NCBI GenBank assembly: GCA_038562375.1
Contig: JBCFAY010000014.1
Location: forward strand, 1 to 64,000
Reading direction: 5' to 3'
DNA: 64,000 bases
From: JBCFAY01 sp038562375
GTDB lineage: Bacteria; Bacillota; Clostridia; Christensenellales; CAG-138
Shown: in pieces, positions 44,183 to 50,843 of the stretch
Position numbering within the stretch: the first letter of the stretch is position 1
Layout of the letters: every line of letters starts with the position of its first letter
The notes under the pieces: model-generated
What the model was told of the DNA's origin: nothing
The model's database searches: none
What the model saw: only the letters and a program-made list of their open reading frames with translations
Translations under genes and position numbers: made by a program

Positions 44183-45384
44183 CGAGAAAGCTCTATCATG
44201 GGGCCGAACCGATTCCCGAATGCATGGCGAACGTGCTTGCGTGCCGTTCGTCCGAGCAAGGGTATGAAGTGCTGCTGGACGCGACGGTGTTTTATCCCGA
44301 GGGCGGCGGGCAGCTTTCGGACGTCGGGACGCTCGACGGCGCGGCGGTAAGCTACGTGTACGAGGACGAGGCGGGCGGGATCTGGCACCGCATCGATCGG
44401 GCGTTTTCCCCGGGTGCGAAGGTGCGCGCCGTCATCGACGTCCCAACGCGCCTGGATCACACGGAGCAGCATACGGGCGAGCATATCCTCTCCGGGCTCG
44501 CACTCGAGCTTTTCGGCGCGAAGAACGTCGGTTTTCATATGGCGGAGGATTATGTCTCGATCGATCTCGATCTGTTTCTTTCACAGGAGCAGATTGAACA
44601 GCTCGAGGACGCCGCCAACGCGGCGATCGCCCGCGATATCCCGGTCGTCATGCGGGTGATGAGTGCCGGGGAGCTGGACTCCGTCTCGCTGCGCAAGCAG
44701 GTGGATGGCCTGGGCGAGGAGGTCCGCGTCGTATCGATGGACGGGGTCGACTGTTGCGCCTGCTGCGGAACGCACTGCAAAAGCAGCGCGCTTGTACGGC
44801 TGATCAAGATCACCGGCGTCGAAAAATACAAATCGGGATCGCGCGTGTTCTTCCTGTGCGGTTCGCGGGCGATGGCGGATTACAGGCGCAAGCACGCTTT
44901 GGTGCAGCGGCTCGCAAAACGATTCTCCACCGGCGTTTCGGAGGTGGAAGACGCAGTCCTTCGGCAGGGAGAGGAACTTTCCGATCTCAAGCGCGAATTC
45001 CGCGCACGCACCGCACGCTTGATGGATTATATCGCACGGGAGCTTTTAGGGAATGCGCGGGCGGTCAAAGGCGTGAAGCTCGTTTGCCTGATGCAGCAGG
45101 GGTGGTCGCAGGCTGAGCGCAAACAGCTTGCGGACGCGCTGTGCATAGATCCCGGGTGCCTTATGCTGCTGTTTGTTCCCGAGGGCGAACAGATCGCCTA
45201 TACCTTTGCGCGCGGCGATAAGGTGCGCCTTAGCATGAAGGACGTCTGCGCCGCCGCGAACGCCGCGTTCTTAGGCAAGGGCGGCGGCAGGGATTCGTTT
45301 GCGCAGGGCTCGGGAACGCTTAAAACCGGGCTTGAACAGGCGGTGGAGCAGTTCGAAGGGTACGTTTCGGCGCTTCTTCGATAA
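44179..45384 (+). CDS. AlaX-type alanyl-tRNA editing protein with DHHA1 domain
   Basis: A free-standing editing domain that would hydrolyse mischarged Ser- or Gly-tRNA-Ala. The 401-residue product has the metal site HTGEHIL near residue 96 (HxxxH) and CACCGTHCKSS near residue 192 (CxxxH). A coiled segment (about 230-290) and a DHHA1 domain with GKGGGRDSFAQGSG near residue 360 follow. The aminoacylation domain of AlaRS is absent, so this is the long AlaX class. It ends just before the infC promoter. Confidence 0.92.
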   Translation: MTRKLYHGAEPIPECMANVLACRSSEQGYEVLLDATVFYPEGGGQLSDVGTLDGAAVSYVYEDEAGGIWHRIDRAFSPGAKVRAVIDVPTRLDHTEQHTGEHILSGLALELFGAKNVGFHMAEDYVSIDLDLFLSQEQIEQLEDAANAAIARDIPVVMRVMSAGELDSVSLRKQVDGLGEEVRVVSMDGVDCCACCGTHCKSSALVRLIKITGVEKYKSGSRVFFLCGSRAMADYRRKHALVQRLAKRFSTGVSEVEDAVLRQGEELSDLKREFRARTARLMDYIARELLGNARAVKGVKLVCLMQQGWSQAERKQLADALCIDPGCLMLLFVPEGEQIAYTFARGDKVRLSMKDVCAAANAAFLGKGGGRDSFAQGSGTLKTGLEQAVEQFEGYVSALLR

Positions 45385-45389
45385 AACGC

Positions 45390-45418
45390 TTGACAGCGTC
45401 TGTTTCCGTGCATATAAT
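45390..45418 (+). promoter_or_regulatory. Promoter for infC-rpmI-rplT
   Basis: A perfect consensus pair: TTGACA (45390-45395), 17-base spacer, TATAAT (45413-45418). Confidence 0.92.
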
Positions 45419-45554
45419 ATATGCGTTAAGCAGAAGCGCCCCGCTTCTCACCCGTCGGCTTTAAGCCAGGCGCGGTTTGCACAATCATGGTTCATTTGTT
45501 ATGCTTGTGGGATGAGTGGGTGCACTGCGCCCACTATTTTTTTTGGAGGTGTGT
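45419..45554 (+). promoter_or_regulatory. infC leader with attenuator terminator
   Basis: The leader of about 130 bases ends in a hairpin with nine pairs (45515-45523 with 45527-45535) followed by eight Ts (45537-45544), a complete intrinsic terminator. The infC ribosome site GGAGG starts at the very next base (45545). In Bacillus, L20 represses this operon by transcription attenuation in the leader; the layout here fits that scheme. The antiterminator fold was not traced. Confidence 0.8.
45515..45544 (+). terminator. Attenuator terminator before infC
   Basis: Stem AGTGGG-TGC / GCG-CCCACT with loop ACT and eight Ts, between the promoter and the gene it serves rather than after a gene. Confidence 0.85.
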
Positions 45555-46070
45555 ATTATCAGCTACCAGGATCTGATGATCAACGATGAAATCCGTGATC
45601 GTGAAGTCCGATTGATCGACGAAGACGGCAGCCAGCTCGGTGTGGTGGAACTCGCCACCGCTCAGCGTATCGCTGAAGAGCGTTCGCTCGACTTGGTCAA
45701 GATAGCGCCGCAGGGCAACCCGCCGGTATGCAAGATCATGGATTACGGAAAATATCGCTTTGAACAGACAAAGCGGGAGAAAGAGCTGCGCAAGAATCAA
45801 AAGATCATTGAGATTAAGGAAGTTCGGCTCTCGGCGACCATCGATCAGCGTGACCTTGAAGTAAAAGCGAAGAGCTGCAGAAAGTTTTTGCAAAACGGCG
45901 ATAAAGTCAAGGTCTCGATCCGGTTCCGCGGGCGTCAGGCGACGCACGGCGAGATCGGCCTGGAAGTAATGAACACATTCTTTGAAATCGTCAAGGACAT
46001 CGGTGCGATCGACCGGCCTGCAAAGCAGGAAGGGCGCAACATGTTCATGATACTGGCACCGAAAAATTAA
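45555..46070 (+). CDS. infC: Translation initiation factor IF-3
   Basis: IF-3 prevents subunit joining and proof-reads the start codon. The 171-residue product starting at ATT 45555 reads (M)ISYQDLMINDEIRDREV and has the N domain, linker and C domain with IRFRGRQATHGEIG near residue 125. No ATG or GTG fits: the in-frame ATG at 45516 lies inside the terminator and the next (45576) removes conserved residues. The ATT has GGAGG five bases upstream. An AUU start is the known autoregulatory feature of infC. Confidence 0.95.
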   Translation: MISYQDLMINDEIRDREVRLIDEDGSQLGVVELATAQRIAEERSLDLVKIAPQGNPPVCKIMDYGKYRFEQTKREKELRKNQKIIEIKEVRLSATIDQRDLEVKAKSCRKFLQNGDKVKVSIRFRGRQATHGEIGLEVMNTFFEIVKDIGAIDRPAKQEGRNMFMILAPKN

Positions 46071-46091
46071 CCACAGAGGAGGAACCCCCCC

Positions 46092-46289
46092 ATGCCGAAA
46101 ATCAAAACACACAGGGGTGCGGCCAAGCGCTTCAGCCTTACCAAGAGCGGAAAGATCAAACGGGGCAAGGCTTACAAGAGCCATATCCTGACCAAAAAGT
46201 CCACCAAGAGAAAGCGCGGACTTCGTAAAACCGGATACATTGCTGCTGTCGAAGCTGCGAAGATTCGCGATTTGATACCGTATAAGTAA
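46092..46289 (+). CDS. rpmI: 50S ribosomal protein L35
   Basis: A small basic ribosomal protein. The 65-residue product starts MPKIKTHRGAAKRF and contains KRKRGLRKTGYI, as expected. It lies 21 bases after infC behind GAGGAGG. Confidence 0.98.
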   Translation: MPKIKTHRGAAKRFSLTKSGKIKRGKAYKSHILTKKSTKRKRGLRKTGYIAAVEAAKIRDLIPYK

Positions 46290-46304
46290 GGGAGGATATC
46301 GTAT

Positions 46305-46661
46305 ATGGCCAGGATTAAAAGGGCAGTCAATGCCGTTAAGAAACGTCGTAAGATCTTTAAGCTCGCAAAGGGCTATTTCGGGGCAAAATCCAAGCAGTAC
46401 CGCTCCGCTACGCAGCAGGTTATGCGCTCCATGGCCTACGCTTACGTGGGCAGGAAGCTCAAAAAGCGCGAGTACCGCAGGCTTTGGATCACCCGCATCA
46501 ACGCCGGCGCGCGTATCTGCGGAACGTCCTACAGCCGCATGATCAACGGGCTTAAGCTCGCGGGCGTGGATGTCAACCGCAAGGTGCTTGCGGATCTCGC
46601 GGTAAGCGATATGGCTGCGTTCAAGGAGCTCGTCGACATCGCGACGGCGGCAAAGGCTTAA
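46305..46661 (+). CDS. rplT: 50S ribosomal protein L20
   Basis: L20 is essential for early 50S assembly and represses its own operon in Bacillus and E. coli. The 118-residue product starts MARIKRAVNAVKKRRKI and ends with the typical globular domain (YSRMINGLKLAGVDVNRKVL). It is 15 bases after rpmI. A perfect terminator follows. Confidence 0.98.
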   Translation: MARIKRAVNAVKKRRKIFKLAKGYFGAKSKQYRSATQQVMRSMAYAYVGRKLKKREYRRLWITRINAGARICGTSYSRMINGLKLAGVDVNRKVLADLAVSDMAAFKELVDIATAAKA

Positions 46662-46677
46662 AGAACGAAATCAATGA

Positions 46678-46707
46678 GGGCCTAAACGGATGTTTAGGCC
46701 CTTTTTT
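46678..46707 (+). terminator. Terminator after rplT
   Basis: A perfect ten-pair stem (46678-46687 with 46692-46701), GGAT loop and six Ts. The next gene's ribosome site follows. Confidence 0.93.
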
Positions 46708-46723
46708 CAAAGGGGGCATAAGG

Positions 46724-47497
46724 ATGCAAACGCCGTCGATCATCGAGAGCACGCGCAACGAAACCATCAAGCGCGCCCGCGCGCTCGCCGCCCACAAGGG
46801 CAGGGCGGAGCAGGGGCTGCACTTTATCGAGGGCGAGCTTTTGATCCGAGAGGCCGTGGTTTCCGGGGCGCTCCTTCGCGACGCGTTCATCGAAGAAGGG
46901 CATCCTTTGATGCAGGCGGTGCTCGAGGGGAGCGGCGCAAACGTCTACGTCGTGGCGCGCAGCGTTATGGAGTCGCTCGCCCAGACCAAGACGCCGCAAT
47001 GGGTCTGCGCGACCGTAGAAACCCCATCCCTTGAGGCTCCGGCGATCTATTCCGAAGGCCTCATCGTCGCGCTCGACCGCGTGCAGGACCCGGGCAACAT
47101 GGGAACGATCATCCGCACGGCGGACGCGATGGGCTGCGTAGGCGCGCTCCTTGGGGAAGGCTGCGCCGATCCGTACGCGCCCAAGCCGCTCCGGGCGGCG
47201 ATGGGCTCGAATTATCATATCCCGCTGTGGCAGGCGGATCTGCCGCAGGAGCTTTTAAAGCTGCGCGCTCAGGGCTTCAAATTGATCTGCGGGCATCTTA
47301 GGGGCTCAGAAACCCTTCCCGATCCCGGCGAAAAATGCGTCGTCGTCATCGGCAACGAGGCGCGCGGCGCGGACGATGCGGTGAGCGCCCTTTGCACGCT
47401 CTACCGCCTGCCGCTGTACGGGTTCGCGGAATCCCTGAACGCTTCGGTGGCGGCCGGGATCATCATTTACGAGCTCGCGAAACAGATGCATAAATAG
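46724..47497 (+). CDS. TrmH/SpoU family RNA 2'-O-methyltransferase
   Basis: A 257-residue SpoU-class enzyme. An N-terminal substrate-binding domain (ARALAAHKGRAEQGLHFIEG, about residues 1-80) precedes the SPOUT domain (VALDRVQDPGNMGTIIRTADAMG near residue 110, VVVIGNEARG near residue 205, ESLNASVAAGIIIYEL at the end). Homologues next to rplT in Firmicutes (YsgA-like) are annotated as 23S rRNA methyltransferases. The target nucleotide is not known here. Confidence 0.92.
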   Translation: MQTPSIIESTRNETIKRARALAAHKGRAEQGLHFIEGELLIREAVVSGALLRDAFIEEGHPLMQAVLEGSGANVYVVARSVMESLAQTKTPQWVCATVETPSLEAPAIYSEGLIVALDRVQDPGNMGTIIRTADAMGCVGALLGEGCADPYAPKPLRAAMGSNYHIPLWQADLPQELLKLRAQGFKLICGHLRGSETLPDPGEKCVVVIGNEARGADDAVSALCTLYRLPLYGFAESLNASVAAGIIIYELAKQMHK

Positions 47498-47565
47498 CAT
47501 CGCGCTCCTTCGACATAGACTGGCCATATTTACAAAAAAATCATACAAAACTTCTCAAGATCGGG

Positions 47566-47571
47566 TATAAT
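47566..47571 (+). promoter_or_regulatory. -10 element before the ECF S-component gene
   Basis: TATAAT about 35 bases before the gene, within an AT-rich stretch. No good -35 hexamer is visible. Confidence 0.4.
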
Positions 47572-47604
47572 AAAACTGTTAGTTTACACACAGGAGGAGC
47601 GCTT

Positions 47605-48150
47605 ATGCGAAAGCCCGAACCTAAATTTTTGATCCTTGCAGGCATATGTTTCGCGGGGATCCTGCTCTTGACGTGCCTGGTTCGCGTTCCTCTGGAAATC
47701 CTGCGGGACGGGGGCCCATCGGGGGCGTATTTCAATATGGGCGACCTCGGGGTGTATCTTGCCGCGGCGTTTCTCGGCGGCCCTTGGGGCGCGCTGTGCG
47801 CGGGCCTTGCGAGCATGGTCTCGGATTTGATCGTCGGTAGCGCGGTCTATGCGCTGCCGTCGCTGGTCATCAAGGCAGCCATGGCGTTCGTCGTCGCGGG
47901 CTTTATGAAAAAGGACGGCTCCTGGCTCGGCATGGTCAGGACGATCAGCTATGCCGGGACGGTCATGGTCGCCGGATATTTCATATTCGATCTTTTGATC
48001 ATGGGCGATTATGACGTAGCGGCGCTGTCGCTCCCGATCAACGTGCTGCAGCTGATCGCCAACGGCGCGGTGGCGATCCCCATTTTAAAGCTGATTCCCA
48101 AGAAAACCTACGAACAGCCGTTCGAAGCTGCTCCGTCACGGGTGAAATAA
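47605..48150 (+). CDS. ECF transporter S component, substrate unknown
   Basis: A 181-residue membrane protein with five or six hydrophobic segments. FNMGDLGVYLAAAFLGGPWGALCAGLASMVSDLI (about residues 44-77, quoted in two parts: FNMGDLGVYLAAAF and GGPWGALCAGLASMVSDLI) and PSLVIKAAMAFV match the vitamin-type S components that dock on EcfAAT modules. The shared EcfA/T energising genes are not nearby. No riboswitch was seen upstream that would name the vitamin. It is two bases from the next gene. Confidence 0.85.
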   Translation: MRKPEPKFLILAGICFAGILLLTCLVRVPLEILRDGGPSGAYFNMGDLGVYLAAAFLGGPWGALCAGLASMVSDLIVGSAVYALPSLVIKAAMAFVVAGFMKKDGSWLGMVRTISYAGTVMVAGYFIFDLLIMGDYDVAALSLPINVLQLIANGAVAIPILKLIPKKTYEQPFEAAPSRVK

Positions 48151-48151
48151 C

Positions 48152-48889
48152 ATGAAACTCACGGTGCTGGGCAAGAACGGACCATTCCCGCGGGCGGGCG
48201 GCGCTTGCTCGGGCTATCTGCTGGAATCTGGGGATGTGCGCCTGGTTTTAGATATGGGCAACGGCACGCTGAGCAGGCTTCTGCAGGCGTGCGGGCTCGA
48301 ACGGATCAGCGCCGTATTGCTTTCACACCTTCACAGCGATCACATGTCGGATATGCTGATCCTCCGCTACGCGCTCGCTCAGCTGCGTGCACGGGGGAAG
48401 GATGTTCCTATGCCGCTTTCGGTCATCACGCCTTCGGAACCGGAGGCGGAATTCCGCCAGCTTGCGTCCTTCGGCGTATACGATATGACGCTTGCAGAGG
48501 ATGGGATGCGCCTGCGGTTTGGCGATTTAAGCGTTACCCTTCACCGGATGATCCATCCCGTGCCGAGCTTTGCCTTCAGCATAACGGACGGCGAGAAGCG
48601 CTTTTTCTACACCGGCGATACCGCGTATTTCCCACAGCTTGCCGAGCTGTGCGAAGGGCACGATCTGCTTCTTGCGGATTCCGGCCTTTTAAGCAGCGAT
48701 AAGACCACGATGGTCGCCGCGCATATGACCGCCAAGGAAGTCGGCGAAATCGCGCGCGACGCCCGCGTGAAGCGCCTCCTCTGCACGCATATCTGGGGCG
48801 GCTATCAGGATGACGAGGTGCTCGCCGAGGCGAAGGAAGCATTCCCGGAGGCCGAGGTTGCTCACGAAGGAGAGACGTACGAGATCTGA
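48152..48889 (+). CDS. MBL-fold metallohydrolase (RNase Z-like superfamily)
   Basis: A 245-residue soluble protein with the metallo-beta-lactamase metal motif HLHSDHMSD near residue 61, later ligands GDTAYFP near residue 155 and CTHIWGG near residue 212. It resembles YhfI-type proteins of unknown substrate. It is coupled to the S-component gene. Confidence 0.88.
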   Translation: MKLTVLGKNGPFPRAGGACSGYLLESGDVRLVLDMGNGTLSRLLQACGLERISAVLLSHLHSDHMSDMLILRYALAQLRARGKDVPMPLSVITPSEPEAEFRQLASFGVYDMTLAEDGMRLRFGDLSVTLHRMIHPVPSFAFSITDGEKRFFYTGDTAYFPQLAELCEGHDLLLADSGLLSSDKTTMVAAHMTAKEVGEIARDARVKRLLCTHIWGGYQDDEVLAEAKEAFPEAEVAHEGETYEI

Positions 48890-48971
48890 GCTTCTGCCAT
48901 TATCGGATTTCCCAGAAACTCACATTTTTTTATGCACGGCGGCGAGGTTGAATCTACTTTGCGCCGTTTTG

Positions 48972-48980
48972 TGCTATAAT
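48972..48980 (+). promoter_or_regulatory. Extended -10 promoter for the PH-domain gene
   Basis: TGC-TATAAT (48975-48980). A TTGAAT lies 21 bases upstream, too far for a normal -35. Confidence 0.5.
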
Positions 48981-49035
48981 GGCTTATCGAGCGATATCGC
49001 GGTATTATGATATAAGAATAAAGGGGTGTGCAAAT

Positions 49036-49488
49036 ATGGGGAAGAAGGCCGAATTTGTCGAGCAGGAGCAGGACCAGATACTTTGGCATGACCGCAAACG
49101 CATTTTAGGGATGCCCATCAGCTTTACAAAATACGAGGTCGACAACAGCAGGCTGACCATGCGCAAAGGGCTGTTCCGGACGGAGACGGACGAGCTGCTC
49201 CTTTACCGTGTGCTGGATATCAAGATGATCCGCACGCTGGGGCAAAAGATGTTCGGCGTCGGCACGCTCAGCCTTTATTGCGCGGATCAGAGCAACCGCA
49301 CGCTGGAGCTGAAGAACATCAAAAAGCCGGACGAGGTCCGTAAATTCTTAAGCCGCATCGTCGAGCGCGAACGCAACGCGAAGGGCGTTACCGGGAGGGA
49401 AATTTACGGCACGACGAACATCAGCGTGCAGGGCGACGGGCTTGACCAGAACTTTGTGGATATGGACGGGGACGGCATCCCGGGCTGA
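49036..49488 (+). CDS. Bacterial PH-domain protein
   Basis: The 150-residue product has a central PH-like (bPH_2) domain: TKYEVDNSRLTMRKGLFRTETDELLLYRVLDIK and its following strand FGVGTLSLYCADQSNRTLEL belong to the domain; the first block spans about residues 30-62. No membrane helix is present. The C-terminus is Asp/Gly-rich (DMDGDGIPG). The start at 49036 (MGKKAEF) has AAGGGG upstream; the frame is open 19 codons earlier across the promoter. The function is unknown. Confidence 0.85.
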   Translation: MGKKAEFVEQEQDQILWHDRKRILGMPISFTKYEVDNSRLTMRKGLFRTETDELLLYRVLDIKMIRTLGQKMFGVGTLSLYCADQSNRTLELKNIKKPDEVRKFLSRIVERERNAKGVTGREIYGTTNISVQGDGLDQNFVDMDGDGIPG

Positions 49489-49901
49489 TGGGCGGGCCGC
49501 AAGGCATTTTATAATCCATATAAACGCCGCGCCGATAACGCGGTTATAAGGTGGTCAAAGCCACAGGCTTTGACATGGTACCTATTGAAATGTCGAAAAC
49601 CTTAAAATTTCGACGAATGAAAGCAAACTCCTGCATCGTTTCATGGTGCAGGGTTTTTTTTATGGGCTGACACAGAGCTGTTCTACATGCAGTTTTGCCG
49701 TGTATTCGGACCGTCTTTTGCTAATTCCAAGCACCTGATCCGGCTTAATATTGTCGGATTTGCAGAAATATGCATGATTGGAATGGCGGGTTGGTAAAAT
49801 ACCCCCAGGACGGATTTGCGGAGATTTTTGCGTAAGAGCAATAATAGAAGAATGCTCGAATGGGGAAACGGATATTAACCACAAGTACAAGGAGAAGAAG
49901 C
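49489..49901 (+). other. Intergenic region upstream of the encapsulin: hairpin cluster, terminator, repeats
   Basis: This 413-base gap has no gene. From 49527 it contains a 5-bp hairpin (CCGCG/CGCGG, 49527-49543), a perfect 9-bp hairpin with a 3-base loop (49554-49574), a perfect 7-bp hairpin (49592-49614) and a terminator (49629-49661). Further on are two related direct copies of CGGATTTGC-R-GA (49755-49773 and 49811-49831). The encapsulin ribosome site is AAGGAG at 49889-49894. No convincing promoter pair for the encapsulin was found. Confidence 0.6.
49629..49661 (+). terminator. Terminator upstream of the encapsulin module
   Basis: CCTGCA (49630-49635) pairs with TGCAGG (49647-49652), then eight Ts. 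The sequence caaactcctgcatc and atggtgcagg are shared with the terminator at 52707-52740 on the far side of the module. Confidence 0.8.
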
Positions 49902-50843
49902 ATGTCGGACCAGGAGAACAAAGCCCTTTCGGCGCGGTGCGCGTATCAGCTTGCGGATGTTGAAAAAACCGCACCCCAGTTTACCTCGATTACGCCCCGC
50001 TGGCTGTCAAAATTTCTGGAATGGAAGCAAATGGATACGGGCATCTTTCGCCTGAACAAGGTGGCCAAAGAAGGCGAGGCTTCGCTGGATGTGCTTTGCT
50101 CCCAGGCAAACGGCGACGATATCCCCGAAGGGTTTATAGATTATGAACCGGAACCGAGGGAGTATGTGCTTACCGCCGTATCGTCGATCGTTAAAATCGG
50201 TACGCGCGTATCGGATATATACAGCAAGCCCTATGACCAGATCAAGGAACAGCTTCGCTTGGGAATGGAAAGCATAAAGGAGAAGCAGGAAAGCCTGATC
50301 ATAAACAGCGATGATTACGGCTTGCTGAAAAACGTCGACCAGTCTCAAAGGGTTCAGTCCCGTACCGGATATCCCGCGCCGGACGATTTGGATGAGCTGA
50401 TTGCGAAAGTCTGGAAGGAGCCCTCCTTCTTCCTTGCGCATCCGGCGGCGATCGCCGCGTTTGGCCGCGAATGCACCCGACGGGGGGTGCCGCCCGTAGC
50501 CGTGAATCTCTACGGGTCCCCGTTTATAACCTGGCGCGGCATACCGATCGTTCCTACGGACAAGCTTCTTGTGGATGGGAAGAAGAAACCCGCGGATCAA
50601 AGAGGGAAGACCAATATTCTTCTGATACGGAGCGGGGAGAAAAAGCAGGGTGTCATCGGGCTCTATCAGGCAGGCTTGCCCGGGGAGCAATCCATGGGCC
50701 TTTCGGTGCGGTTCATGGGCATAAACAATCAGGGGATCGGGTATTATCTGCTTTCTATCTATTGCTCCGTTGCCATCCTGACGGAAGATGCGATCGCTGT
50801 GCTTGAAAACGTCGATATCGGAAATTACTATGATTACAAATAG
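49902..50843 (+). CDS. Family 2A encapsulin shell protein (SrpI-like)
   Basis: Shell protomer of a protein nanocompartment with the HK97 phage capsid fold. The 313-residue product begins MSDQENKALSARCAYQLADV after AAGGAG. The segment TAPQFTSITPRWLSKFLEW (about residues 23-41), followed by GIFRLNKV, is characteristic of the SrpI/EshA-type Family 2 shells, as are the E-loop-like YVLTAVSSIVKIGTRVSDIY and the late GIPIVPTDKL and YYLLSIYCSVAILTEDAIAVL. There is no cyclic-nucleotide-binding insertion, so it is 2A rather than 2B. The gene for a cysteine desulfurase overlaps by 14 bases, as in known 2A loci where it is the cargo. An alternative upstream ATG (49860) is weak. Confidence 0.93.
   Translation: MSDQENKALSARCAYQLADVEKTAPQFTSITPRWLSKFLEWKQMDTGIFRLNKVAKEGEASLDVLCSQANGDDIPEGFIDYEPEPREYVLTAVSSIVKIGTRVSDIYSKPYDQIKEQLRLGMESIKEKQESLIINSDDYGLLKNVDQSQRVQSRTGYPAPDDLDELIAKVWKEPSFFLAHPAAIAAFGRECTRRGVPPVAVNLYGSPFITWRGIPIVPTDKLLVDGKKKPADQRGKTNILLIRSGEKKQGVIGLYQAGLPGEQSMGLSVRFMGINNQGIGYYLLSIYCSVAILTEDAIAVLENVDIGNYYDYK

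Noticed and set aside
45516..45554. ATG start for infC 13 codons upstream
   Set aside because: The extra codons overlap the terminator hairpin and T-run and encode residues not found in IF-3; the ATT with GGAGG is the better start.
49860..49901. Upstream ATG for the encapsulin
   Set aside because: It lacks a ribosome site, adds a basic stretch not typical of Family 2A shells, and the ATG at 49902 follows AAGGAG.
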